NCBI RefSeq assembly: GCF_030247195.1
Contig: NC_080672.1
Location: 372,504,166 to 372,568,165 of the forward strand
Source: Topomyia yanbarensis
Lineage: Eukaryota; Arthropoda; Insecta; Diptera; Culicidae
Direction: 5' to 3'
Length of the DNA stretch: 64,000 nt
Each line of letters opens with the position of its first letter. Positions within the stretch are counted from its first letter, which is position 1. The position numbers and the translations under genes were made by a program. The notes under the pieces were generated by a model. That model was not told where the DNA came from, searched no databases, and saw only the letters and a program-made list of their open reading frames with translations. This document shows, one piece after another, positions 1 to 9,840 of this stretch.

Positions 1-602
1 TTAGATCGTTAAATTTTTCATTTTGATCCACTGACTGACTGACTGACTTCCCCTGCAGCCGACTGAGTGGGTACCGTGTTAACCAAACCAATGTCGGTCA
101 ACTGAGTAGGCATCATCTCTCTCTCTTTCTACCATGCCGATCGAAGCAAACGCGACCAAGAGTCAGTCAGCCAGTGCCGAATAAATTATTCAATTAAATT
201 CCCCACGAGACATCTTAAGAGTCAACAAACACATTTTCACACAAATTAAGCTGCTATAAAAAATCAAAACTGCCTCTGTCTGCCATACTCCCCACCTCTT
301 CCTCTATTCTTCATTCATATCTTTTTTCGGTTACTGGTGGGGAACATTTTTCGGTTTCTTCGGTAGCACACGGTGGTTGATTTGGTTGGGGTGTGGGGTG
401 TATGCTAGAAAGAATGTCGGATAGGGTAACCAACTTCGATGATACTGTGAATTGTAGAAAAGTAATTTTAGTATGCTAGTTTACTAATGGTTTTCTGTCA
501 ATTCTACCTAGGGTAGTTAAGAATTATTATTTTAGCGAAGATCCAGATTAAAAATTCACACATCGTTCCGAAAAAAATGATTATTGAAAATAAGTTGTAT
601 CT
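1..602. other. unassigned non-coding sequence
   Basis: No convincing gene. A TGAC tandem run (about 29-48, CTGACTGACTGACTGACTT) and AT-rich sequence are visible. It is probably part of the long upstream retn intron or of an old unrecognised repeat. Confidence 0.4.
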
Positions 603-1005
603 AACCTTTTTGCCTTTCTCCTGTAGAAAGGTTATGCAATCACTCTGAACATCGTCAACTTAATCCCGGCCCGGAGGGCCGTCTGTCATATACCATTCGA
701 CTCAGTTCGTCGAATTCGGCAAATGTTTGTGCGTGTGTGCGTATGTGTGTGTGCGTGTGTATGTATGTATGTGACCAAAAATAAGCACATCGGTTACTCA
801 GGAATGGCTGAACCGATTTCATCAAACTTAGTCTCAAATTGAATTTCATTAAATTGCGAGTTCTGGTTCCGGAGTTACGGGTTTAAGAGTACGGACACAC
901 ATCAAATTCGCATTTCTGCCTTTCTCCTATAGAAAGGTTATGCAAGCACTCTGAACATCGTCAACTTAATCCCGGCTAATTTTTTTTTTGCTTGCATAGG
1001 TTTTC
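603..1005 (-). repeat. dispersed ~340-bp repeat family, partly duplicated
   Basis: Begins with the hairpin-like CCTTTCTCCTGTAGAAAGG followed by TTATGCAATCACT. It continues through a block readable in reverse complement as the stretch seen at 47280-47440 (AACCGATTTC, TCGACGAACTGA-type and CCGGAGTTAC motifs). A second copy of the hairpin start appears at about 917-985, so this is a partial tandem array. A GT-rich run (728-775) lies inside it. Relatives are at 4760-5610 and 46650-47440. I recognise this as an abundant mosquito repeat type but cannot assign it to a named class. Confidence 0.6.
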
Positions 1006-1199
1006 TGTATTTTAACAGGGTCGTAGTTAGGAGGATACGGCGAGGCTCTCCCCCCACGTCACTCACCACCCTTCCCTAAACCGCCCTTCCCTCATCAAGT
1101 ACCTCTCTACACGAATAAAATTTTCTAATTCCTCTAGAATAAATTTTTCTAGTGGGTCGGAAAAACCAGTGCAAAATTTGGTTTGAAATGATTTTGTGT

Positions 1200-1400
1200 T
1201 GAGAAACTAATTTTAAATTTCTTAACGTTTCAGCGTCGACATATAGCGACTCAAGTTCGTAGCTGTACGTACGTATGTAAATCGCACTGAATATTTAATT
1301 GACATTTCCACCATTATATTAAATATAACCAGCCATGGAATCGTAGTTTGGATAAATGAGAAAGGCACAATTGCACCACCAGGTGGATTAAAACGGGTTT
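1200..1400. repeat. dispersed repeat shared, inverted, with 45273-45400
   Basis: The block around AGTTTGGATAAATGAGAAAG and CACCAGGTGGATTAAAACGG is nearly matched by the reverse complement of 45280-45345. Short dispersed repeat; class unknown. Confidence 0.55.
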
Positions 1401-1539
1401 TTTATCTAACCTTGAAAAAAGGAATTATTGAAAATAAGTTTTATTCAACCTTGAAGACGCAAAAACATTTTTGAAGGTTAGATTTCATATTTGAGTATTT
1501 CATGTTGAGTTTTGGATTTATCTCCAACTAAATCCTTAA

Positions 1540-3425
1540 AATAGCTTCTTTTAATTTTTTTTCCTAATTTTCATCCTCGATCTAAAGCACTTTACCCTGT
1601 TCTTCTTTCATTTGATTTTTTTTTCTTTTCTGATTTTCTTTTCCCCATTTTATATTCTGTTTTGCTATTATTTTTTTCTTTTTCCTGATTAATCTTACTT
1701 TCGTGCTTTTTTGGTTTAGCTTTCATATTTTGGTTTCATTTTTCCTTCTCTTTTCACAATAATTTTAGTATACTGCTTTTCTGTTTTTGGTTGTTCCGGT
1801 TTGCTTTTTCTACTGTTATTTAGAGCTTATCAATTTTCTTTCCCTTTATTTGGCTATTATTAATTATTTCTTCTTTTGATTTCCGCCATATTTTCTTTCC
1901 TTAACTTTTGCTTGTTGAATTTTTTTTCTTTGCTAGTTTTTTCTCGCTTTCTTCCTTTCTTCAATTTCCAATTTGCTATTTTGCTCTTATATATTTCGTC
2001 GTTTTTCGTTTTCTTTTTTTTGCCTTTTTATTTTTACTTTCCTTTTTATATTTATCTTGAAGCTTTCTTTCCATTATTTTCGTACTTGGTTCTCATTTGT
2101 TCTTTTGTTTTCATCCTTTACAATTTCAGTTTTTGTTTCATTTGCTTCTTCTATTCAGTCTTGTTTGTTCTTTGTTCATTTTGTCAATATATTTTAATTG
2201 CTGTTTTTTTCATTTTTTTCCTTATCTTTCTTCTGTATTTTACTTTGTTAGCATATTCCGTTTTTGTTTTTTATTTTTCTTATCATTTTCCGCTTTTCTT
2301 TTTGTCTTTTTAAATTTTTCATTTTAAATTTTTCCCTGTTGGCTATTTAGTTTTTTTTCCTTTGCTCCTTTTAATCTGTCTCTTTTTTTTCCGATTCTTT
2401 TTCTCCAACTATCTTGCTTTTAATTTAACGGCTCTTCTATTTTCCTGTTTCTTTATTTTGATTTCTCTTTGTCCGTTTTTCTATATTCGTCCTCACTGTC
2501 TTTCCCTTATTTGTTTTATTTTCATACCTCTTTTGCCATTTTCTCTATCATTTTCTTTTTCCCTTTCTTCGTAGTCTATTTTTCTTTTCTTCTAATTTTG
2601 ACTTTTTAGTCATTATATGTTTTCATTTTGTTTTCATTCTTTTTTCTGTGTTTATTTCTCCCTTGTCTATTTTTATTGTTCAATTACGTTTAATTTTTTG
2701 TTCACCGTTCTTTTTCTTTCACCTGTCTTAGTTTTTTTTCATTTTCCAACTCTTCCATGCGTTTTCTTCTGTTTTATTTTCCACATTTTGTTTGATTTTT
2801 TCAACTTTTGTTTCTTCTCTTATTTCTTCTTTTTCATATTTCTTTTATCATCTTTTTCATATTTCTTTCACCTTTGGATTCTTCTTTTTTATTTAATTTT
2901 CCTTGTGATCGCGTTTGTGTTTTTTTCTACTTTGTTCCATTTCTTTTTTCTAATATTTTTTCTGTTCCTTTTATTACTTTTTTCTGTATATTTTTCTTTA
3001 TGATTTTTCTCTTATGTTGCAAGAATTTTTTTTCGGACTGCTTTTTTATGTTTGCTTGATTTTGTACGTTCTTTGCTTTCTCTTTTTTCCTTTCCAGTTT
3101 GTTGTTTTTCTTTCTCTTTATTTTTCCTTTTTTTCTTTTGTTTTATTCATTAGGTTTTAGGTTAATTTGTTCTTAATTCAGTTGCCATTTTTCATGTTCC
3201 CTTGTTTCTGATTTTCATGTTTCTTTCTCTTTTTTGCTTTTCTTTTTTCCTTGTATGTTGCTTTCATTGTTTTTTTTTTCCCTTTTTGTCTTTCATTGAT
3301 TAGTTAACGTTTTCAATTTCATTATTCTTTTATTAGATTTTCTTTTCAATCTTGTGTGTTCTTTTTCCTTTTGCCTAAAGTTTTTGCAATACGTATTTTT
3401 GTTACTATGTTTTAGTTGCCGCAAG
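1540..3425. repeat. long T-rich (polypyrimidine) tract
   Basis: About 1.9 kb of extreme T/C bias on the + strand. The open frames through it encode only Phe/Leu/Ser-rich polypeptides with no recognisable domain and are composition artefacts. Segments resemble those at 9845-10130 and 11855-11890 (for example TTCACCGTTCTTTTTCTTTC versus TTCATCGTTCTTTTTCTTTC), so this is a dispersed T-rich repeat family and not simple slippage. Confidence 0.6.
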
Positions 3426-3430
3426 GTTCT

Positions 3431-3652
3431 ACTGTATCGATTTTGTTGGCTATCTTCGGCAAATTTGAGACTAAGAGAAACGAAAGCAATGAAAATGAAA
3501 GACGTTGTCCATAGGACCCTGTCTAGTCCTAGTTTTCCGTTCTAAGTTTATAACTGATTCGCTCTAGAATACCTATCCGTCTTTCATTTTCATTGCTTTC
3601 GTTTCTCTTAGTCTCAAATTTGCCGAAAATAGCCAACAAAATCGATACAATG
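3431..3652. repeat. foldback (inverted repeat, ~70-bp arms)
   Basis: Left arm 3431-3503 (starts ACTGTATCGATTTTGTTGGC) and right arm about 3582-3652 (ends GCCAACAAAATCGATACAAT) are near-perfect inverted copies around an ~80-bp loop. It lies between T-rich tracts. Candidate hairpin-type MITE; no clean target duplication was found. Confidence 0.7.
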
Positions 3653-3709
3653 CGTATTTTTTGTGCTTTTTTCCTACTTTTGCGCCTTAGTTCACTTTTT
3701 TTCATTTTC

Positions 3710-4648
3710 CTTTGGTCTTCTTTTTATATAGCTTTTTGAGCTCATTACATTGCGTTTTTTCTTGTTTTTTTTGTTCTTTACTTCGTTATTCTATTTCTTT
3801 TTTAGTTCTTTGCTTTCTTTTTGTATATTCGCTGCTCAATTTCTCTTATACTCGAAGTTTCGCCTCTTGATGCATCTTCTGTTACTTTTTTGTTTTATTT
3901 TCTCTTTGTTTCCTTTTTTTCAAATTAAATTACTTTACCCTCTCACATTATTTCCATTTTTTTCTTTTTTTCTTTTAATTTTTTTCAATCTTTCTTTTTC
4001 CGTTTCTTACCTGTTTTCTTTCTTCTCTCTTTGTTTTTTCTTCTTGTTCATATTTGTTCTTCATTAATCTTTTTGTTTTAATTTTCTTTCTAGCTATTTC
4101 CACTTTTTTCTTTTTTCCTTCTTGTTTTTCCTTTACTATCCTCATATAGATAGATTATGTAATCGCTCAGAATTTGTATTTTCATTTTCCTTTTATATAG
4201 CTTTTTGAGCTTATTACATTGCGTTTTTTCCTGTTTTTCTTCGTTTTTTACTTCGTTATTCTATTTCTTTTTTTAATTTTTTGCTTTCTTTTTCTATATT
4301 TGCTGCTCGATTTCTCTTATATTCTAAGTTTCGCTTCTTGATGCATCTTCTGTTTCTTTCTTGTTTCATTTCCTCTTTGTTTCCTTTTATATCTTCAAAT
4401 TAAATTATTTCATCCTTTCATATTATTTCCATTTTTTTCTTTTTTTCCATATTTTGCATCTTTCTTTTTCGCGTTTCTCATTTGGTTTTCTTTCTTCTCT
4501 TTATTTTTTCTTCTTGTTCCTATTTGTTCTTCATTAATCTTTTTGTTTTAATTTTCTTTCTGACTATTTCCCCTTTTTTCTTTATTCCTTCTTATTTTTC
4601 CTTTCCTATCCTCATATAGATAAATTATGAAATCGCTCAGAATTTGTA
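3710..4648. repeat. T-rich tandem duplication, ~470-bp period, two units
   Basis: The unit starting ATAGCTTTTTGAGC at about 3728 recurs at about 4197. The unit end CTCATATAGATA (4141) recurs at 4611, giving a period of 469-470 bp. Both units are T-rich and end with an ...AATCGCTCAGAATTTGTA block related to the start of the ~340-bp dispersed repeat. Protein-like frames here are Phe/Ser-rich artefacts. Confidence 0.8.
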
Positions 4649-4759
4649 GGTGTGTATGTGTCAAATAATCTCACACATTTTTCGCAAAGATGACTGGGCC
4701 GATTTCAACAATATCATACTCAAACCATATTACATGGAATTACACATGAAGTCCCCTGA

Positions 4760-5610
4760 ACCTTGCCTTTGCCTTTCTCATATAAGAAAGGTTATGTAAT
4801 CACTCGACAATCGCCAACCGGCTTTTTAGCAGGGTCCGCAGAGCCGAGTCCCATATACCACTTGATTCAGCTCGTCGAGTTGGGTAAATGTATGTGTGTT
4901 TTTTTTATGGAGGTAGCATCTTCAAAAGAGCCATTTGTCGACTTGGCACATGCTACTGTCGGATTCATGCCATGCTTTCTCCAGTACACCTACCGAAAAA
5001 ACCTTAACCTCTTGTTTGTTCGTGTTCTTGTCATCTTTGGACCACCGTTAGATATTACGTCGGGAGGGATTGTGCTGCTACATTTCTTCTTTCGTTAAGC
5101 CCTTGGCCCTCTTTGTGCTCATTGAGTCATTTGTATCCCCCCCTCGATCCGTTTCTTTTAGCCATTTAGCTCCTTGTGATCTACTCGAATAGTCCCCGGC
5201 AGTGTATCTACCCTACTCCGTCTAAGAATTCCTTAGCGTACAGTGGCGATGGCTATCCAGCTCGCGCTATCGAACGCGTTATTGACGTCTATTGTAATCA
5301 GGGCACAATATCGCTTTCCTCTTCTTTTCTGTTGGTTCGCCATGTCAGTTCTCTCGATCACGATCCGTGTGCCTACCGCCCGGAAACAGAATATATTAGC
5401 TTGAATGACACGTTCCCCGTTTGTAGTTGGAGATTTGTGCCTACCGTCTATTTGCGTGAATATGTGTGTTTGTTACTCACTTTTCTCAGAGATGACTGTG
5501 TTGATTTCAACAATGTTATACTCAAAGGTGTAACATCGCCATAGGCTGCTATTGAGTTTTATTTGGATCGGAGGTTTGGTTCCGGAGTTAAGTGTTAAAG
5601 AGCACACATC
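4760..5610 (-). repeat. ~340-bp dispersed repeat, split by a LINE insertion
   Basis: Starts with the hairpin CCTTTCTCATATAAGAAAGG and GTTATGTAATCACTC. It is interrupted at 4902 by a LINE fragment and resumes at about 5461 with TATGTGTGTTTGTTACTCAC through GGTTCCGGAGTTAAG. Same family as 603-1005 and 46650-47440. Confidence 0.6.
4902..5460 (-). pseudogene. 5'-truncated, internally deleted R1-type LINE (reverse transcriptase remnant)
   Basis: On the minus strand 5180-5400 reads ...QQKRRGKRYCALITIDVNNAFDSASWIAIATVR then a stop. The D-x-x-N-A-F-(D/N)-S-A-S-W pattern is the RT motif A region as I know it from R1-group non-LTR elements. Only about 370 nt separate it from the 3' end, so much of RT is missing. 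The 3' end at 4902 is an oligo-A run (T-run on the + strand). TATGTGTGTTT lies on both sides (4891-4901 and 5461-5471) as a probable 11-bp target duplication. The insertion splits a dispersed repeat. Clade assignment is from the motif only. Confidence 0.6.
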
Positions 5611-5970
5611 CAATTCCCATATCAATCGGTATCAGTTTGCTTTTTGAATGGCGTCAAAATTATTAAAATATTTTCAAAACTGCGGAGGCTTGTGATTCTG
5701 GCTCACTGACGGTCAATTATACCCTCTTTGGCCACCTATAAGATCTAGTAGAAATAAGCCTTAAATTTAGCTGTTCTCTATAGTAGAGCCAACGTTGTGT
5801 TAGTTACCCTTCTCAGGTAGTCTAGATTTCGACTACATTCTGATGTCACTTGAGCCCGTTAACTGACCTCTTTTATATTGTTAAATGATAGATCTAGTTT
5901 GTCAGTTTGTAACTTTGATATGATGGACGATGTTATGGTTCATAACTTCGGGAACAACAGTTCGTACTCG
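5611..5970. other. unassigned non-coding sequence
   Basis: AT-rich with short stop-rich frames. The 11-mer ATGGACGATGT at 5923-5933 recurs directly at 7121-7131 on the far side of the nested inverted repeat, possibly a target duplication. Confidence 0.35.
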
Positions 5971-7108
5971 GTTGAACGGCGAGCAGAGCACTGCATTGCG
6001 TGTTTCCACAGCCAGTGCAGCTGTAGCAGCCTCGTAGCTTATCACCGAAGACTTCCCAGCAAACCAGCAATCGTATATAAAAGTTTACAATAAATTACAA
6101 ATAATGACAGACTAAATCAAAATTACAAATAGTGCAAGTAAAAATTATGTTTTGTTGTAAAAAGTTCACATAAAATGCAAATCTGTGATCGAAATACAAT
6201 TTTGACTTGAAGTTATTTATTAGTCCACTATAACTTAAAACAAAATTGTACATGCGGAAATTTTGAAACATTGTATAGAAATTAATTTGCAATTGGATTA
6301 AACTGCAAAATCGTTCAAAAAACATAGTCACCTCCTTATAGCACTTCGCAAATTCTCTGCCAGACTAGTTCAATATTTGAGCAATAAAAATGGCTTGAGT
6401 AAAGAATGTAGGTTTTGATTTGACAGGTATACAAGGTATCATTGAAGGGCCATATTTAGGTTGGATTATGGTATTTTTAGATCGTAATCACAAAGCGATA
6501 AAAATGATCAAATATAATCGTTGCTTGACAGTGTATAAATAGGTGAGTACATAGCGGCTATGCTGAGAATACGAAGATCTCAGGTTCGAAACTGTGGAAG
6601 TAAATCGTAGCAGCTAATTTAATGTTCCAGTAACTCCAAACTCACCAATGAAAAACATATATCTACCAGTGTGAGCGTAACTATGTCTTATAACAGAATT
6701 ATAGAAATTTCATCCTGATTTTTTATTTTCATGTTATTTTTAAAAAAATACTCCTTGTTACCACCTTAAGCTGCATAAACCTTCATGTGTGATTGTAAAG
6801 TTGATCACATATAAACAGATAAGCTAGATGATTGTATAATGCTTCTGATGAGATCAAAATTCGTCGTAAATCACATAATTCTACTATACCGATTTGTTGT
6901 ACGTATATGGCCTCCACTTTTGTTCACATAGAAGGGATCTGTACATTTTATACAATCAATTTATATCGTTTAAGAGTACAGTTAAATTGCAGTACAAATT
7001 GCAACTTATTAAAGTAAATCAAAATGTTGGCTGGGTTGTAATGAGTGGCAAGTCTGCTACACTGACTGTGGAGGTACGCAACACAGCGCTCTGCTCGCCG
7101 TTCAATGG
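5971..7108. mobile_element. inverted-repeat element interrupted by a TIR element
   Basis: Left arm starting GTTGAACGGCGAGCAGAGC (5971 to about 6030) and right arm ending GCTCTGCTCGCCGTTCAA (about 7055-7107) are inverted copies. Between them lies the 981-bp CCCAGC element, so that element inserted into the loop of an older foldback. The sister copy of the CCCAGC element at 16433 lacks these arms, which shows they are a separate element. Confidence 0.65.
6055..7035 (+). mobile_element. CCCAGC-type TIR element, copy 1 (981 bp)
   Basis: Ends CCCAGCAAACC... and ...GTTGGCTGGG form short imperfect terminal inverted repeats. The flanks are TT on both sides, compatible with a 2-bp target duplication. 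It is highly similar along its length to 16433-17405, with a few indels. No transposase frame is present, so it is non-autonomous. Both copies keep TATAAATAGGTGAGT (here from 6534) and a Pol III B-box-like CAGGTTCGAAACTG about 40 bp further on. Superfamily unassigned. Confidence 0.75.
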
Positions 7109-7129
7109 GCGATTGTAGGAATGGACGAT

Positions 7130-7400
7130 GTCAATGCGATTCTTTTAAAGTCGATTATTTGATTTCGAAAAATCGATGTTCTGCATCCGATCTTTTCTGT
7201 TCGTTGTTGACTGATGACTCAATAAAATCGATTTCGTAGAATTGATTTTTCTTCTAAAATTCCCATTGAAAATGAAGCGATTTTTGTCACAATCGATCTT
7301 TTTACTTCGAAAAATCGCTTTTTTTCATCCGATCTTTTCCAGCTCGATATTTGATCGTGATCGATGTGGCAAAATCAATTTCGTTTTTCAAAATACCCAC
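7130..7400. repeat. local imperfect duplication of ~145-bp units
   Basis: The string TTCGAAAAATCG...CATCCGATCTTTTC occurs at about 7165-7198 and again at about 7307-7340, separated by about 143 bp and with an intervening AAAATCGATT-rich stretch. No coding signal. Confidence 0.45.
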
Positions 7401-7429
7401 AACTAGGCGATTGAGTTTGTCCGACCCAA

Positions 7430-7660
7430 CGAACATCAAACAGCATGCTTCCCCTTGTTCTGCGCTCGTTTCGAGCACAATGCCGTCGTGGCACTAGTTG
7501 TCTCTTTCGCTCCACCCATCATCACTAGCACTGCTTAGTGCGGATCTTCCATTCGTGTACGTAAATGATGTACTCACACAACTGTTTGATTCGAACATTG
7601 TACAACCTAACACCGTTCGCTTGGGTTCAATGTTTGAGGCGAATGTGGATACCAAGGCAT
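7430..7660 (+). mobile_element. diverged partial relative of the CAGTCTTCCC hAT-like element
   Basis: Segments such as CCCATCATCACTAGCA and CGTTCGCTTGGGTTC match the element at 61710-62126 in the same order. The terminal repeat is not recognisable and the right side is interrupted at 7661 by the next element. Confidence 0.6.
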
Positions 7661-7670
7661 GGGTGTACCC

Positions 7671-7732
7671 CATTAGGCATAAATACGTTAGGCATAATGG
7701 ACGATTGGCATAATGGACGTCAGGCATAAATT
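7671..7732. repeat. 16-bp minisatellite, left array (4 units)
   Basis: About four units of the form TTAGGCATAATGGACG. The orientation is inverted relative to the array at 9160, so the two arrays act as long subterminal inverted repeats. Confidence 0.85.
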
Positions 7733-9159
7733 ATCTAGTCGAAGTATCACTTCAAGAAACTTATTTTTTAAAGGGTTGGCCTCGGGTGGTTGCGTGAATA
7801 TTTGAACTTTTTTGATGTTGTAGAAATACTCTGAAAACTGATCCAACTTTATCAATATTTTATTCTGCTGTATATGCTTGAAGCAATCTTTGCTCAAATA
7901 AAGATATCGAATGCTTGGCATACGGAAAGTAAAATAGAATTGCAAAGATTCCATTAATAAGGCCCATATACAATGACAGCGGCATAGCGGCATGTGAAAA
8001 TTTACAGTGCATGGGAATACATTTAGCATCCCATAATGAGTGCATTTCGGCAAAAGCGGTATTGCGGTATACTAAAAGTTGAAACTACCTCAGATTGCAT
8101 TAATTTCTCGACATACAACCGATTAACAGCATATGGCTAAAATAGGCTCAACACGCTTGTTTAAAAACAATCTCATTTGCATTAAGGCATGAATAATGCA
8201 TAACAACTTAGATTAATTCGTAAATTCCTATTCATGCATGGTGCAATTTTCCAAGAAGAAAATATGAAGACATTTTTTTCAATAGGTTCAATCTACAAAA
8301 GAGAGCCTCTCTTTGTTTACTTTCTCTTCCGCGAATTACTCGGTCACCTTTCTGATTTCCCTTCAACTATTTGCGTAAAAACCTTGGTCTTTCGAAACAT
8401 AAATACCGATACCGATAAATGTTTAAAAAGTTTTATGGTTTTGTAGTAATAAACGAAAGAGAAAGCGAAGGACGTATTGGGAAAAAAAGTCTTCGTATAT
8501 GTCTTTAAGAACAGATCATGAAAGAAAGAATGATGCATTTTATTATTCATTCAACGAATGTATTCATATTGCTGATTTTATATTATCCAATATGGGAGAT
8601 AATATAGAAGCAACCATATTCATATATTCATTGAACTGTTTAATCTGGGATACAGTTCAATGATTATATTCATGAGGTCATCAAAGGTAGAACTACAGAA
8701 ACTGTCTGATACGAGAGATTTTTTCGTGTACTGTGAAAAGTCACCGAAATAAAAAAGGTATCGTCACAAACGTAACAACCTTAGCCTAATGCGTCCATAA
8801 TATTGCAAGTTTCCATAGCTCCAAAGCATAATTTTTGGTAATTATTCTGACTTATTTTTCAATACTTTATTACAGATATATTGGTAATACATCCAATAAA
8901 CTTGAAATGTATTTGAACCAAAACTGTTGACTTAAACGAGGAATCCATCCAGCTAATGTACGTAAAAAAATAGAAAAAATATCTACACTAGTAAGGGATA
9001 AATATCTCGCATTGTATTTTTCATATCACGGTGTCTCGATAAAGTCATACGATGGTATGGTATTGCAAAGTGTAGTTTTTTTCTAACCTGAAAAACGGGA
9101 GTAAGGTTGAAATATCTACAATAAATAAAGGCTTGCGATTAATTTTATGTTTTTATGAA

Positions 9160-9313
9160 TTATGCCTATCGTCCATTATGCCTAACGTCCATTATGCCTA
9201 ACGTATATTATGCCAATCGTCCATTATGCCTAACGTCCATTATGCCTAACATACTTATGCCTAACGTATGTATGCCTAACGTACTTATGCCTAACGTATT
9301 TATGCCGAACGTC
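9160..9313. repeat. 16-bp minisatellite, right array (~10 units)
   Basis: About ten units of TATGCCTAACGTCCAT with variants (ACGTACT, ACGTATG, ACATACT, ATCGTCCAT). The peptide frame reading MPNV repeats here is a repeat artefact. Confidence 0.9.
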
Positions 9314-9322
9314 GCGCACCCC

Positions 9323-9548
9323 AAAGGCATACCTAATTTGTTTTCTTCCGTTGCACAAAAAACGAAATTTTTCCTTAGCAACAAATTTGCGCGAATCGAT
9401 GGAAAGCGCAACGAATTTTTTTTATTTACGTTCGATCCATTCATTGATTCCACGTGATTAATTTACACTTCGCCTATCCTACTCTTATTCTGCTAATACA
9501 TACAAAAACGTCTATTTATGCATGAAAAAACTGCCAAAATACTGCCAA
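9323..9548. other. unassigned AT-rich sequence
   Basis: No gene, repeat pair or clear motif seen. Confidence 0.35.
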
Positions 9549-9554
9549 AAAAAA

Positions 9555-9628
<74 letters not shown>
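9549..9628. repeat. poly-A followed by (AT)n microsatellite
   Basis: About 24 A residues, then about 55 bp of alternating AT. May mark the 3' tail of an old retroposed sequence, but no body was identified. Confidence 0.9.
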
Positions 9629-9635
<7 letters not shown>

Positions 9636-9840
9636 TTTCCATTCTTGTATTAAGGGACTAAGGGGTTACACCACAAATAAGTAGGGTGGTTCGATATGTA
9701 ACATTTGATGCTGATTGGTTAAACTGTACGAATAAAATATATTTAAATTTAATATTAATCCATATATACTAAGAAAGGAAATATTTTACATTAAATAGTG
9801 TCGTCCTACGTCTACAATTCGTGCAACCCGATAGGGCTGT
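9629..9840. other. unassigned AT-rich sequence
   Basis: Nothing recognised. Confidence 0.3.

Larger units (their letters stand above)
7661..9322. mobile_element. 1.66-kb TIR element with minisatellite ends
   Basis: The left end GGGTGTACC... and right end ...GCGCACCCC run inward into inverted arrays of a 16-bp unit (TTAGGCATAATGGACG and its complement). AAGGCAT lies immediately outside both ends (7654-7660 and 9324-9330), a 7-8 bp target duplication that would suit a hAT-like insertion. The interior is AT-rich with only short frames; no transposase is recognised. It lies inside the diverged element at 7430. Confidence 0.75.

Noticed and set aside
1876..3059. Long Phe/Leu/Ser-rich open frames, membrane-protein-like
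   Set aside because: Pure consequence of T/C-rich composition; several frames are open at once and no family pattern is seen.
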